A stretch of DNA of 64,000 nucleotides from Helicoverpa zea (taxonomy: Eukaryota; Arthropoda; Insecta; Lepidoptera; Noctuidae). Of the stretch, positions 34,491-46,735 are shown piece after piece (within the stretch, counting starts at the first letter, position 1; the number at the start of each line of letters is the position of its first letter). The DNA lies in assembly GCF_022581195.2 (NCBI RefSeq), contig NC_061461.1, positions 10,540,001 through 10,604,000 on the forward strand, read 5' to 3'. Below the pieces are notes generated by a model. That model did no database searches and was not told the DNA's origin. It saw only the letters and a program-made list of their open reading frames with translations. Position numbers and translations under genes: made by a program.

Positions 34491-35892
34491 ACTATTTAGT
34501 AATATGTTAATATCTATGTAAATAAACTACAACATAATGTATGTAGAGATACTCCAATCTGATGTAGACTTACAATAATCTGTAGATAATATTATATACA
34601 GTAAGGAATGTTGTACAGTTTGTGCGTGTAATTCTGAACGGTTGTCGTTCATTGTCCCACATAATTTGAATTCTGAAGCTTTGGTATAGCCGTTTTAATA
34701 TACCTCTTACATTGAATATTTGGAATTGCTACTGTTAGCAAGACTACGCGTTTCGACTATGTGTGCTTGGTTATTGTAAAGACAGTAATTACAAACTGAT
34801 TAGAACCTGTGAAATAGATTGACTAAGATTTATAATCATCCAAATTGAAATAATAATTGAGTGTTCACAAATGTTAAATGTCAGTGCTAATCATAGTTTT
34901 GCCATGAAACCCAGATAACGACTGAAATATAAAATACATTTTCTTCATTCGATAATATAATCATTTCCTGGCAGTAGATTCAAATTGCAATCGTTGGGCG
35001 TTTTCGCTGAATTGTCATCATCATTTCCCTTTAACTCTTTGAGGCACCGACCAACCAATTTTCATGAGATGCAAGTATCTTATTATATCCCTTTTCTAGG
35101 AAAAGTCCTTATAGCTTATTAGATTCTGCCCACACAGATTTGGCCCCTAACGGCACGATGTCTCTTCTCAGTATTTTGAGGTCCTAAAGGTTTCTAATCA
35201 ATTTCGAAGTACTTATAGGAAGTAAAAGGCGTTTGTATGAAAGCCGCCAGTCGGCATTCATTATTGAAGGACCAACGTACCTATGTTTTAATGTCAAAAG
35301 GATTGGAGGAAGTCATCAAGTTTGAGAACCGCCTAAGAGAAAAAAATACTTCTAACCATAATAAAGAGTTTTATGTCTTAACTCAAATTAATACTTCGGA
35401 AAAAAAGAATGACTGATAAAAATGGCGTATTTTTTAATTTCAAAATAATATCGAACCCGAAAAAAACTATCATTAGGTACTATAAACACGTAAATAAACA
35501 GAACCTTTCTTCAATGCAAATCAACACAAAAAAAAACAGTACCGCAAAATATAAAGCATGTTAAAGACGTCTGAATCATTGCGTGTAATGAGTCAGCGAA
35601 TTACAAAATTTACATAAGACACGCCGCCGGGTCAGACGTCTTGTCTGAACATCATACCTTTACATGTAAGTCGGAACATTAAGGTTAGTAGAGAGACTGT
35701 GTTCTGTGAATAAATTTGTTCCATGATATATGTGTGATGTTGATGGTGGTATAAAGTTCAATGTAAAATAGTTATGACTATGGTTACTTCTGTTGAGTTT
35801 CTCTTGATTTTCTTTATCGAATCAACCTAATTAAATGCTGCATTGAAAGTATCTTCTGTACTATTATTTTCTATACGTATTTTGTTTTTGAA

Positions 35893-36055
35893 TACTGCCC
35901 AGACCGTGATAAAATAGTCTATGTTACTCGGGAAGAGTGTAGCTGTTCAACAGATAAAGAATTTTTAAATTTTTTAGTAGTTTCGGAGCCTTCAGGGTTC
36001 AAACAAACAAACAAAATACATTTATTATATTAGTATATTATTAGTATAGATAAAA
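35893..36055 (+). repeat. LINE-tail repeat (family C), 5'-truncated
   Basis: GCCCAGACCGTGATAAAATA, TGTTACTCGGGAAGAGTGTA, TAGTAGTTTCGGAGCC and ATATTAGTATATTATTAGTA represent the downstream two thirds of family C. Confidence 0.75.
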
Positions 36056-36787
36056 CAAAAACGCCAGTATCCAGAGCACCAGTAGTTAAGAAGACACGCA
36101 TCGCGTGCCATTTCATACAACCGTTAGTTATGTCATGACACTCAAATTATGGGTTCATGTATGTAAACTATGCTTTATAAAGTGTCCCATTCAGATTATG
36201 GCGACATTCTGGCCCAGAGCTTATTATGGCTGACGAGACCCCTACTACAGGTACAGAAAGATTCTAGAATCATTTTGCGCTTTCATTAGCTTTAAGGTAT
36301 TGAAAGGTACCAAACACAACACTCTGTAGCTGGGTTGTGAGGTCAGCGCACAGTTGCATCTTATATAAAATATAAATTACACAGATGTTACCATTGGAAT
36401 CAGCTGAAAGCAATTAGCAATTAGTACAATTGTAATGTGGAAATGTGGAGAAAATACTTTGCAGGTAAATTAATAAACTACAATTTGCATCTAATTCGAG
36501 AATCTAAGATTGATATTATACTGATAGATATAATAATTTAAATATCATAGATAAACTATAGGTCAGGATTTATGCAGAAAAACATAGGAGTACCTATATC
36601 AGTTTTGACCTTAGCACGAAACAAGCCCATTTAACACCAATAGTAGGTAAATCTCTCCGGCAGCCGTGACCCACATTCTACAAATTTTTGAACGGGCACC
36701 ACAGTAACCCTTCTGTCGCTTAATTAAACAACCACAATGCGTTATAGAAATATGCCCATGGCATTATATCCACTGAATAATGTGCGC

Positions 36788-37065
36788 TCATGGAGAACAA
36801 AATGAATAGCGAAGGTGTCATAGCGGTAAATCTCCTGAGAAACTAGCGCGTCAAAATGCGGGCGTTCGGGGGACCAGGAACGTTACTGTGTTTGCCGTTT
36901 TTTTTTTAAATACCAAAAATCGTTGATATATGTCTCAAGGAACCCGAAAGCCTCGTCAGTGCACTCGTAACTGATCATTTTGGTTATGCCCACCGTACGT
37001 ATTTGACCTAGATGAAGGTGCCTGACCTACCTGCATTATGGCATCTCCGCTCATTTTTCCTTACT
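36788..37065 (-). mobile_element. MITE family I, copy 1
   Basis: It starts TCATGGAGAACAAAATGAAT with AGCGAAGGTGTCATAGCG. It ends CTGACCTACCTGCATTATGG, then CATCTCCGCTCATTTTTCC. The two ends are imperfect inverted repeats of about 35 bases. Internal ACCAAAAATCGTTGAT is shared with other copies. The 69-codon frame at 37038 begins at its edge. Confidence 0.7.
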
Positions 37066-40000
37066 TCGAGTATTTGCTATTAATAACTTGCCCATTAATA
37101 CTGTGTGTCGTGCATTGTTTTATCTTTTGTAGCGCTGCCGGATTTTGTAGGGTTAACCTTTTGTTACCAAACAATAGGTTTGGCGTTATTATTTTAGAAT
37201 TGTTATTGTATTTGGATTTGATTTTGTATTGGTTGAAATTGTATTAAAATTTAGTGTGTGAAAAATCACCATGAAGGATTTTTTAAACACGTCTTTAAAA
37301 ATACTGAACTAAAATTAGGACATTTTTAACGTAGTAAAAACACGGCAGTAGTAAAAGTAAAATTTAAGAAAGACGATGATTAAATATTTTTTCTCAAACA
37401 ATCTCGAAACTATAAATATTAAAGAACAGCCAACAAAGATGGTGTCAGATTACATTAATAAATTCAATAAATTATTTATTCATGAATTCATAATGACGTG
37501 AATTCATAAGTAATTAATAAATAAAATATTATTGACTCAACAACATCTTGTTCCGAATTGTTTTGAATTATAACTTACAGTGTCAAAGGTGAATTATTTG
37601 GTCATTAAATATAATTAACCTATTATTTTGACTAGTTTATTTTTTTATTAAAGCTTTTCTTTATGATGAACAATGCTGTTAGTCTTTTATGTTTGTATTT
37701 TAAATATTGAAATACATAATATTTTATTATTGGAATTCTTAGCAGTGAACTCAGTTGATGATTTCTACAATTTAGCACCTAGACACAACATATTAAAGAA
37801 CTTTGAAAAGTTACACAATCAATAAATCGGTACCTACAGATTTTCCCATGATCCCAATCGATTCTTAAAACCATCTCTATCGCTGTCAATGCCGAGAAAC
37901 GATATATCGATAACATTCAATTAATAATCGGACAAAGCCTTATTGAAATTCTATTGTCACTTTCTTTAGTAATGAGTACGTGCTGTCACTACTAAATATT
38001 TTTTAGAACTAAAACTGTTCGTGTGAGAAATTCTGTCGAGTGAGAATGTATAGAAATAATAACGAAGAGTTAAAATATAAGAGTATTAATATAAGTTTAC
38101 CTATATAAATATAAGAAAGCTTAAAAGCTAAAAAAATATTGTATAAAAATTTATCCCGTTAACAAGTAAAAAGTTTAAATCAATAACATAACCCGTTTTC
38201 AAGCCAACTTTTACAATAAACAACAGCAAAAACATATTTGTTTATCTTCACTCAGTTTATTTGCATGATACAACGCGAAAATACAAAATCCTTCTGTGAA
38301 CGAGTGCCAGCATTAATAAAATATACGTAATCCCAAAAAAAACTTTAACAAAATCCCAGCTATTCGCTGTAACATCAACAGATTTAAATTGTAAATACTT
38401 GCACCCGACGACACTCGCCCACAATACGGACGAAAGTGAAAATGACCTTAAAACGTGTACAAACATAGGTACCGTCTGGTTTGAGTTGACAAAAAATAAA
38501 CAATCCCGGCACAATAAGACTATAGAAAGTGGACTGACGGTGTATCAACTCATTTTTTTGTACCATTTCTTTCTTAATTTTGTTGGGAAAATTGACTCAT
38601 AATGGGTAAGCCGCAAAGAGAATGGCTTACACTCGTATTGAGGTAATGCATATACGACACTTTTTTTCTTTGTCCACCGCGATCGTATTTCGAAGCGCGT
38701 GGTTTTAATATAGCGGGCGTATGCAAAAGTCGCAAAGTGCAGTCGCAAAATCGCACACATTTGCGATAAAACTACCGTGTGCACTTTTTGAGGTTACTTT
38801 GACTTCGCAAGGGATTTTTAAAGAAGTAAATAAAACTTCAGCGACCGTAGTTTTTTTACATGAGAGTAAAAAGCCCGTTTCGTAGTACAATTTCTTGGTC
38901 AACTTGAAGAGTTATAAAGAAATGGCGTGACTGATATTACCAGGTGATTGCGTTCACGTCTGACTACTTAACGTCTTTAGTTGCGGCTAAAGCGATGTTT
39001 TTATTTTTTTTTCCTTCTTTATAGATCATTTATGTGGATTGTGGGCAAGTATTTACGACCGCAGGATGCGTTACTGACACCATTGCGTTCTGGTTGCGAA
39101 GTTGTGGCCTTTTTTGTTATATTCGAAAAAGGTTTGAATTTAAACTTAGAACAAGGCGTTTCTAGTAATAATGTAAGGAGGTTAACATAATGATTAATAG
39201 TGTATTGTTTTAATTGCAAATATTATCTATTTTTAAATGTCCTTTTTTAAAAGAATTGCACTAAAGAATCTTTCTTTAGAATTAACCTCCAGGAGTATCA
39301 TAATATTTTATTAATCGACTAAATTAACCAATAAATTACTATAGGTACCGATCTAGTATTGACAGTTATATTGCAAAAAGTTACATAAAATATGATGTAT
39401 GCTGATTAAAATAATTATTAATTACGTCTTAGTAGATCGAATTGCATGTCCGCTAACGGTTTTGGTGATTGGCAATGTTTTTCATTTAAAAGGGACATAA
39501 AAATAATAAGACGATCTTGTTTATTTCAGGAAATTATGGATGTTAACCTAACCTATGGATGCCCAAAAATATTTTTGGGCGTTCATTTATAAACGAAACA
39601 TACAAAATTGTCACACATGCTCGTAATATCCTATCTAAAGAAGCAAGTTACCGTAACAATTTGTATATACATCGAAAAGTATCACGAGCAACCCGTAATA
39701 ATAAAAAACCGATCGTAATCGGATTGTGAGAAAATAATCGATATGAGGACGATTCAAATCGATTCGAATCGATTTTTTATTGCGATCATCTCCGCTGTAA
39801 CAAATCGTAAGAATCGTAACGTTTAGTTATACAATGATTATTAACTTCAGAATTGCAGTGTTATTTGGTGTGAACTGTATCTTCCTTAAGTTACTAGGTA
39901 TAAAATATTGAACCCGATTACAATACAAAAAATCTTCTAAACACTAAAACAATAACTCTCCATGACTGAAAGAAAGTGAACACAATTACAGAACAGAGAT

Positions 40001-40440
40001 AATTATTGCAAAATCACGAAATACAAAAGAAACATTTCAGCAAATGAACAGAAAAAGTACAAGAAAGTATCAATTACGTAAACGAAACTCTTTCGTCTCG
40101 CAAATTAACATTAAAACAAAAAAAATAACAACGAAACAGAATTAACACTTTTAATTTCACTGAAGTAAAGTCACGTACTGACAAAAGTCTGGTTCCATCA
40201 GTATTTGAGTCACGAGCCGTCCGTCATTAGATATTCCGTTTGGCGACTTTTTTACGTAACTGGCAAATGCACGTGCTTATTTATTTACAAGTTTGACATC
40301 CATTGCCCTTTTTTAATAGCACAACCATCGAAGATGTACTAACTGAAGTGGCAATGGATATCAAACAAAAAATTGTAGTCGAAAATTTTGTTTCGAGCTT
40401 TGTACATTGCTCAATTATTGGAAAAGCCGTCTCTAAAATT
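37066..40440. other. AT-rich stretch with small palindromes, no gene seen
   Basis: Perfect 20-base palindromes lie at 39561-39580 (GCCCAAAAATATTTTTGGGC) and 39756-39775 (AAATCGATTCGAATCGATTT). A GTCGCAAA/TCGCAAAA-rich patch lies near 38727-38765. Several overlapping 60-85-codon frames at 38.2-39.2 kb lie on both strands, overlap one another and lack domains, so none is called. Confidence 0.4.
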
Positions 40441-40691
40441 ATCACGGAGTGAAAAAAGATGAGCAGAGATACCTTATGTAGGTAGGTCAGACGCCTTCTT
40501 GTGGGTCAAATACGTACGATGGACATGGCCAAAACGATCTGTTATGCGTGAACTAACGAGGCGTACGGGTTCTTTGACATATTATCAACGATTTTTGGTA
40601 TTAAAAAAAATAATCGGATCCAAAAGGAACGTTACTGTCTTAGAAGATTTTCCGTTATGGCACCTCCACTACTCATTTTGTTCTCCATGGA
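40441..40691 (+). mobile_element. MITE family I, copy 2
   Basis: It starts ATCACGGAGTGAAAAAAGAT, continues ATGTAGGTAGGTCAGACGCC and ends ATGGCACCTCCACTACTCAT before TTTGTTCTCCATGG. The interior CAACGATTTTTGGTATTAAA matches copies 1 and 3. It explains the 70-codon frame at 40499. Confidence 0.75.
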
Positions 40692-41211
40692 AATTACCTA
40701 TTCGTCCGTAAATTTACGTCATAGTAAAGCTATTTTCAAAATGCTTTTACTAGAAAAGGCCGTGGTTATCACTTTCACTGGTTTTTAGATAATTGCTCTG
40801 AGTAATTATTGTGGGTGGTTATGGCTCAGCGGGTTCGACGGTCGATAATGGTTTAGATCGGCTTTTGTTTTTATTTATTTTCTGCGCAGCTTGCGGAAGT
40901 TTCCATTTTTATAGTTTTTCAGCGAACTTTTTATATTTCTTCTTTGGAGCAAAATCTCATAGGAAGTGTTGAAGGGTGGGCGGGCGTTTTTGCAAAAACG
41001 CCTTCGAAAAACGCAGATTTTTTGTGTACGAGTACTTTGAATAATTGATTTTGGTCTTGGAAAGTTGAAATTCAGACATTTGATTTGATAGGTTTATTGA
41101 TAAGATTGAATACCATTTATTTACCTTTCATTACAAACTTTCATTTAAAAACCTTCTTAATATACCGTTCAAAAGTTCTGTTTATACATCAGACTTTTAT
41201 TAATTACTACT

Positions 41212-41405
41212 TAGCCGTTTTCACCCACTTCCCGTGGAGGCTACTGCTCGCACCGGCATAAAATATAGCCTACGTTACTCGTAGATAATATAGCTTTCTA
41301 ATGGTGAAAGAATATTTAAAATCAGTCCAGTAGTTTTTGAGTTTATCCATTACAACCAAACAAACAAACAAAGTTTTCCTCTTTATAATATTATTAAAGT
41401 ATAGA
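41212..41405 (+). repeat. LINE-tail repeat (family C)
   Basis: TTAGCCGTTTTCACCCACTT, GCTCGCACCGGCATAAAATA, AGCTTTCTAATGGTGAAAGA and a terminal CTTTATAATATTATTAAAGT are seen. It is very close to the 25.6-kb copy. Confidence 0.8.
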
Positions 41406-41713
41406 CGAAAAAGTTATGACATCTACTTAATAAAGGATAATCTATTATATCCAACGTTCTATATTAACAATATTGCCCTTTTACTCAGTGGTTAGCCTAA
41501 TTAATTCATGTCCAGTCTAGACAGTTGTCATATGCTGTGACACGAGTTAGGGAGACATTTATACCCTCGTGAATAGCGGACATTGTATCGTTTTAATTAA
41601 TATTGTAGCTTTTGTTACTTATTCAAATGATAACAGAAACGTATGTGTTTTGGCCTTTTGTTAATTAATAAATTAATTTTATATTACAACAATATTTGTT
41701 ATATATTAAATAG

Positions 41714-41835
41714 TAGTTGCCTAGCTTAGGGGTATTGGTTTGAGTTAGTCAGATAGGCAGTCGCTCCTTGTAAAACACCATTTAGACTATAAGCCGACCC
41801 CAACATAGTTGGGAAAAGGCTAGGCAGATGATGAT
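41714..41835 (+). repeat. Family A SINE 3' fragment
   Basis: TAGTCAGATAGGCAGTCGCT, GCCGACCCCAACATAGTTGG and the AGATGATGA tail remain. Confidence 0.8.
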
Positions 41836-42236
41836 TATGTATTAGGTATCAACTGACTGGCTTTCTTAACTTTATCCGTGTTTTTTTCAACTGCTTTATA
41901 TGTTTATATGTTCTTATCTTAGTACTAGGTTTCATGTAAGAAGGTACAAGATTAATTATTTCATGACACCTACGAAAACAGCCAGTACACCTGCAATCGA
42001 ATAATAAACAGCTAATTACACACGATTCAACCAGTCCAGTTCAACCACTATTAAGGCTGGTTGTCACCCCCATTTACAAGACAACTGCTTTATCGACGCA
42101 CACAAACTAGTCGGGCGACACTCCGCCAATCTGATAACGAGAAGTCGCGTTCCAAAAACGCGTTCGATCTATAAACAAATCGCGAAGTCGCCCACGCGTA
42201 GACGGCCTAAGGTCGATTTAGTGCGACGAGTAGAAG

Positions 42237-42545
42237 CAGACTAGACTAAACAGTCAGCCGACTGAAGGCTCGGTAGTTGATTTTTTTTTTGTAATTGTGT
42301 ATTCAATGAAAGCTTTTAGACCCAACTACGCCAACACAATAAACGTCAGTTTTCTTAAATCGACTGTTTCTTCAATTTTTAAAGTAAGCAATTGTTTTGA
42401 GAATACTGACGTAGATGTCCTATAATAATAATAAATCTAAGGCATTAATCGGTCTGATATCGGCTAAAACCTGAGCGTTGTTATGTGTATACTGATTTAT
42501 GAGCTCAAACAAAATGTCGGCCGACTAAAAGTTTCCAGTATGCTT
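42237..42545 (-). mobile_element. MITE of the AGTCGGCCGA family, copy 3
   Basis: On the minus strand it begins GCATACTGGAAACTTTTAGT, CGGCCGAC, then GAGCTCATAAATCAGTATAC. It ends CAGTCGGCTGACTGTTTAGT. It is longer than copies 1 and 2 (about 309 bp) because of a different interior. Confidence 0.6.
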
Positions 42546-42810
42546 CTCTTATCGATTCGATTCGAGCATTGAGTTGTAGTGTCTCGATGTTTTAAATTGC
42601 TTGTGATTATCGTGATGTTGACAATAGTGTTGGATTTTTTCTACGTTTGTTTCGATGGATTGACAATTTATTTGTTCTGGTTCTAACGTGGCTAAGCGAT
42701 GGTGGTTTATTGAAAAAAAAAAAATACTTGCAAAAATTTGTGCAAAAGTTGATTCGATAATAGATTACATTACAATTATTATAGATCAGGTGAGCACCGT
42801 TTTATTTCTG

Positions 42811-43000
42811 ACTAGCTGTTTTCCCGCGGTTTCATCCGCGTTTCATGGGAACTATTCCTTGCACCGGAACAAAATATAGCGTGTAATACTTGAAGAGTGT
42901 AACTTTCCAACAGTGAAATATTTTTCCTAATTGGTTCTGTAGATTCAGAGCCTTTAAGGTTAAAATGTATCCTCTTTATTATCTCCAACGTGTAAATAGT
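42811..43000 (+). repeat. LINE-tail repeat (family C)
   Basis: ACTAGCTGTTTTCCCGCGGT, TTCATCCGCGTTTCATGGG, CTTGCACCGGAACAAAATAT and AACTTTCCAACAGTG follow the family order. The end has decayed. Confidence 0.75.
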
Positions 43001-43255
43001 GTCAGAAACTTTGTTATCCATAGAGAATGGAACAATAACGTTCCAATTCATCTTATAAAGTCGTTGTCGATAACATTAAAGTGTGGCGACCTTTAGGATA
43101 ATAGGTAGACTTATCTATCACGTCGGGAGAGATCGATCGGCGAGAGGAGATGAATGGAGTGCCCACTATAGTGTAACACCCACTATTAGTACTGTTAGAT
43201 GGGAATTGTATTGTCAACTGTTTTTAAAGGAGATAGTTACTCACGCATATGTACA

Positions 43256-43704
43256 ACACACGCACACTTAAATCATCATCATCCTCCGAACCTTTTCCCA
43301 AACTATGTTGGGGTCGGCTTCCAGTCTAACCAGATTCAACTGAGTACCAGTGCTTTACAAGAAGCGACTGCCTATCTGACCTCCGCAACCCAGTTACCCG
43401 GGCAACCCGATACCCCTTGGTTAGACTGGTGTCAGACTTACTGGCTTCTGACTACCCGTAACGACTGCCAAGGATATTCAATGACAGCCGGGACCTACAG
43501 TTTAACGTGCCATCCGAAACACAGTCATTGGTGTCTAAGATATACTTAGAAAGTACATACAAACTTAGAAAAGTTGCATTGGTACTTGCCTGACCTGGAA
43601 TCGAACCCGAGCCCTCATACTCGAGAGGTTGGTTCTTTGCCCACTAGGCCACCACTACACTCTTTGCCCACTAGGCTACCACTACACACGCACACTTAAA
43701 TCAT
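43256..43704 (-). mobile_element. tRNA-derived SINE (family A) with 21-bp target duplication and duplicated head
   Basis: A 21-base exact duplication lies at 43256-43276 and 43684-43704 (core CACGCACACTTAAATCAT). The SINE fills 43277-43683 on the minus strand and carries the A and B boxes. About 27 bases of its head (TCTTTGCCCACTAGGCCACC and on) are repeated in tandem at 43634-43660 and 43661-43687, so two A boxes are present. Because the target duplication lies outside both, the head was probably doubled before or during insertion. The 116-codon frame at 43199-43549 is a by-product. Confidence 0.92.
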
Positions 43705-44399
43705 GTTAAATATATAATAATCTTTGTAATAAGCTTCTGTAGCCAACTAGTTTAGGCTGTGCCTTCTAGTGCCCATATTGTATGTAAGTATGCTAATAAA
43801 GAACTCTGTAACTTATTGCTCGAAAAAAGCTGAATTATTGCAAGAATTAAGAAGCATTTTTAAAGGACACTGAATTGTTTAACTGCCGAAGAAGGTGCTC
43901 AGAAACTGGATGTAGTTTATGTCATATTAATTTTCCGCGCAATAATTGCAAAGCTATTAAAATACTACTCATTCATTACATAAACAACACTAATCCACAC
44001 ACAAAACAATAACACTTCAAAAAAAATTACATACGAAACTTCTCTCCATACTCCAACAGATAAGATAAATCGTGCTATGTCTAATCGCGTCGACAAGCCG
44101 CCCACGTGCGCACAGCCTAAACAACGAGGCGTGCACCCAAACACGTGTGGAACAACGTTTTCACTTTTTATTAGGGCTATTTTGGACTGGGCGATTATCG
44201 TGATGACTGGGGCTACCATAATTGTTAGGCTTTTATATTTTTCTATTACACGGTACAAGCAGAGAAAAATAAAAGAAAAAATGAATGTTAAAAATGTAGC
44301 TTGCTTAAGGCCGATAATGTAACTATCGTTTTGCGCATGTGCGTATTCTTATGTACCTATAATAAATGTAACGTTTTGCATTCCATGTTTTTGTTTGGC
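43705..44399. other. Unannotated stretch
   Basis: An 81-codon plus frame (44077-44322) has one hydrophobic segment and basic flanks, but no family resemblance and no conserved context. An overlapping minus frame is equally long. Not called as a gene. E-box-like CACGTG sites lie near 44102 and 44143. Confidence 0.3.
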
Positions 44400-44480
44400 A
44401 CTAGCTTTTGCCAGCGGCTTCACCCGTGTCTCTTGGGAATTTTTCCAAGACGCCCGGACAAAAAGTAGCTTATAGCCTTC
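44400..44480 (+). repeat. LINE-tail repeat (family D), left part, split by a 2.15-kb element
   Basis: ACTAGCTTTTGCCAGCGGCT with TCACCCGTGTCTCTTGGG runs to AGTAGCTTATAGCCTTC and then stops. The expected continuation is found at 46636. Confidence 0.7.
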
Positions 44481-46635
44481 CCCAAGAAACAAAATTTGAT
44501 ACTATAAAGGTCCTGAGAACGTTTTGGAGCGTGCTAATTAGTGTTCATGTTAGTACTATAATGGTGTTGTAAACATTTACAAAACCCCAATTAGGCCCTA
44601 GTATTATCACGGATTTATTCTATAGACACTACATAAAGGCTCTCACGGTGATAAGTCAGCTCTTTAGTTGAAATGTAAAAGTATCAAGAAACGCTCTTTA
44701 GTACTGAAATGGTGTTGTCTGCAACGTTTATATAACTAAAAGTGCACTATAAAAGTAACCAAAACATGTTTATAGTGCTATTTTGCACCGTAAACGATTC
44801 CAGTTATCTTTTTTATCACACTGGTGACCATTTTGTTTGTGTTGTGATCGTGAATCGTGAGTGTTCTTCAAGAAAACAAAAATATCGGTAAGTTATGCTT
44901 TATGTCGTTTGCCATTGTTGCTTAACATAACATACTATAAAACATGCATGGACCGATATGGTCTTACTCTCCCATAACTTGCTCTTGCGAAAATTATTGT
45001 ATCGATAAAATCATTATGCTGATTTCAAATTTGACAATGCGCCATTATAATTTACGTGTTTTAATTAAATTAAAATTAATAAAATAAGGACTGGTCCCGA
45101 ATATGGCTGCTATAGTACACATTGGTTTCAGCCGTGCTGCTAATGTGCTATCATGGCCGAAAACAGCAGCCATATTGTTACCGAAAACGAAATAGGGTTC
45201 GTTGTCCAAATATAAAATAAACCTTTTTTTGTCATAATGCTGGAAGTAATTGTACGATTGCGTTTGTTTCAGTGCTTTGCCTGCGTCGTAACATACTAAA
45301 ATTAACGATGGCATATATAATGGACGTGGATTGTTTCCTGAGCAGATATAATTTTTGATTTTGATTTGAACATCAAAATCAACAGGAATCTTGTAAGATT
45401 CCTCAGTAGATTTGACTTTATTGGAGTACAGATTTTAATGTTTAATTTTTGATTTATAAAAAAGATGTGATAATTATGTTGTTAAATAAAAAGATGCATA
45501 CGCTAATGTCACAATAATTGTGGTATTAGCGTATGCATCTTTTTGTTGATAGTTATTCTCAAGAAGTCGAGATTATGCCCGCCGAAGTGTTTTTTTTCTA
45601 TAATTGTTATGTTTTATTTTAATATTACTTATTGTGATGTCGACCGTAAGTGCCCCTATTTTTTCTAGGTTTAGAATATACATACATTCAAATACATCTA
45701 GCCATAGATCATGTTTATAATTAATACACAAATAAGAAACATTAAGTCTTTTTTTTTAACTCGGAACTAGTTTTCCTTATCATAATGGGACAAAATACAT
45801 CATAGAATCGTAAGTTATGCAGACAATTTCACATTTAATTAACTTTCTGTTTAAGAATGCTATTATATTATGAGGTGCTCTCCCTCTTATATTCTTCATC
45901 CTTATTCCTGGCTAGACAAAAAGAAACATTATTGCTACAGCCCTGTTGTGGTACAAAACAAATATTTTGTACAGAACCATGTGCTACAGTGTCGACAGTG
46001 TGTCACCATTTATGAAATACTAGTCATATAATTGATTCTGAAAAGCTAGTATAGATGTAATTAGACCATTAATTATTCATTTTAATCCTTTTATGTCACG
46101 CTTTAGTGTCGTATGAGTAACACAGACTCACTAATAGTGCTATTTAGAATGGTTATGTCTATAGAAGGGTTTTCATGACTTTTACAGAACTAGCCCCGTA
46201 GTAATAATGAGGGAACTTTTAAAAAGCTAAAAGGTTTCATAATAGTTGTGTAAGGTGCTTTCATAGTGCAGATTAATCCTGTAATTATGTTTTGGATACT
46301 ACTACAAAACTAGTACTATAAAAATAATTTTGACGCATTATTAGTGCAAAATAGATACATGAAAGGGTCGGTAAGGTCTTTAATAGTACTAAATAGTACC
46401 ATAATCACTTTATACATATCTATTATAGTGCAAAACTTTAACGATTCTTTTGTATGGTCCTGTTAGCGTTCTAAGAGATTAATTATAGAACTTAAATGCT
46501 CTTTATCTTATAGAATCAAAACGCTTTGTTAAAAACCTTTATAGTACAGACAGTCATAATGGTTACCATTACAGGCCTACTATAACACTGATTGGTGACA
46601 AAACGCCTTGGTTATAGAAGCTTTTGTTACTTGGG
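44481..46635. mobile_element. 2.15-kb inverted-end, hairpin-rich element (foldback-like)
   Basis: The left end CCCAAGAAACAAAA (44481-44494) is matched inverted by TTTTGTTACTTGGG (46622-46635), 13 of 14 bases, and weaker inverted similarity continues inwards. The element divides a family D LINE tail. Both arms are studded with a short motif, TATAGTAC/TATAGTGC or its complement (for example 44555, 44748, 45111, 46310, 46378, 46422, 46538). The centre holds hairpins at 45100-45176, 45355-45403 and a near-perfect 57-base palindrome at 45488-45544, close to the midpoint 45558. The flanks allow a short target duplication ending in TCC. The 89-codon minus frame at 45045-45314 overlaps a hairpin and matches no transposase I know. 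Confidence 0.6.
45488..45544. repeat. 57-base near-perfect palindrome
   Basis: AAAAAGATGCATACGCTAAT (45488-45507) is exactly repeated inverted at 45525-45544. The inner CACAAT and ATTGTG also pair. Only two base pairs are mismatched. It could extrude as a cruciform or fold as RNA. Confidence 0.95.
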
Positions 46636-46735
46636 TCCTCAATAAATGGGCCATCTAACACTGAAATATTTTTTTTTAATCCGACCAGAAGTTCCTAAGA
46701 TTAGCTCGTTCAAAGAAACATACAAAAAATAATAC
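46636..46735 (+). repeat. LINE-tail repeat (family D), right part
   Basis: TCCTCAATAAATGGGCCATC, TAACACTGAAATA, CCGACCAGAAGTTCCTAAGA and TTAGCTCGTTCAAAG continue the tail interrupted at 44480. Confidence 0.7.

Larger units (their letters stand above)
34125..34510 (+). repeat. Repeat family K, interrupted by a LINE end
   Basis: ACTAGCGACCTGCCCCGGCT opens a copy that continues with AATCGGTTGCGTAATTTTGG and AAGAGACTTTGTTTAAT. It is cut at 34310 by a LINE fragment and resumes after 34490 with ACTATTTAGTAATA, parallel to the 22.9-kb copy. Confidence 0.65.

Noticed and set aside
38257..39219. Cluster of 60-85-codon frames on both strands as a gene
   Set aside because: The frames overlap each other in conflicting strands, share no motif and lack splice or promoter support.
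44077..44322. Plus-strand 81-codon frame with one hydrophobic segment as a membrane protein gene
   Set aside because: An equally long frame overlaps on the other strand, no family resemblance is seen, and composition explains the open frame.
45045..45314. Minus-strand 89-codon frame as a transposase remnant of the 2.15-kb element
   Set aside because: It overlaps a hairpin whose two arms account for its NNMAAVFG and TIAAIFG segments; no catalytic motif is visible.
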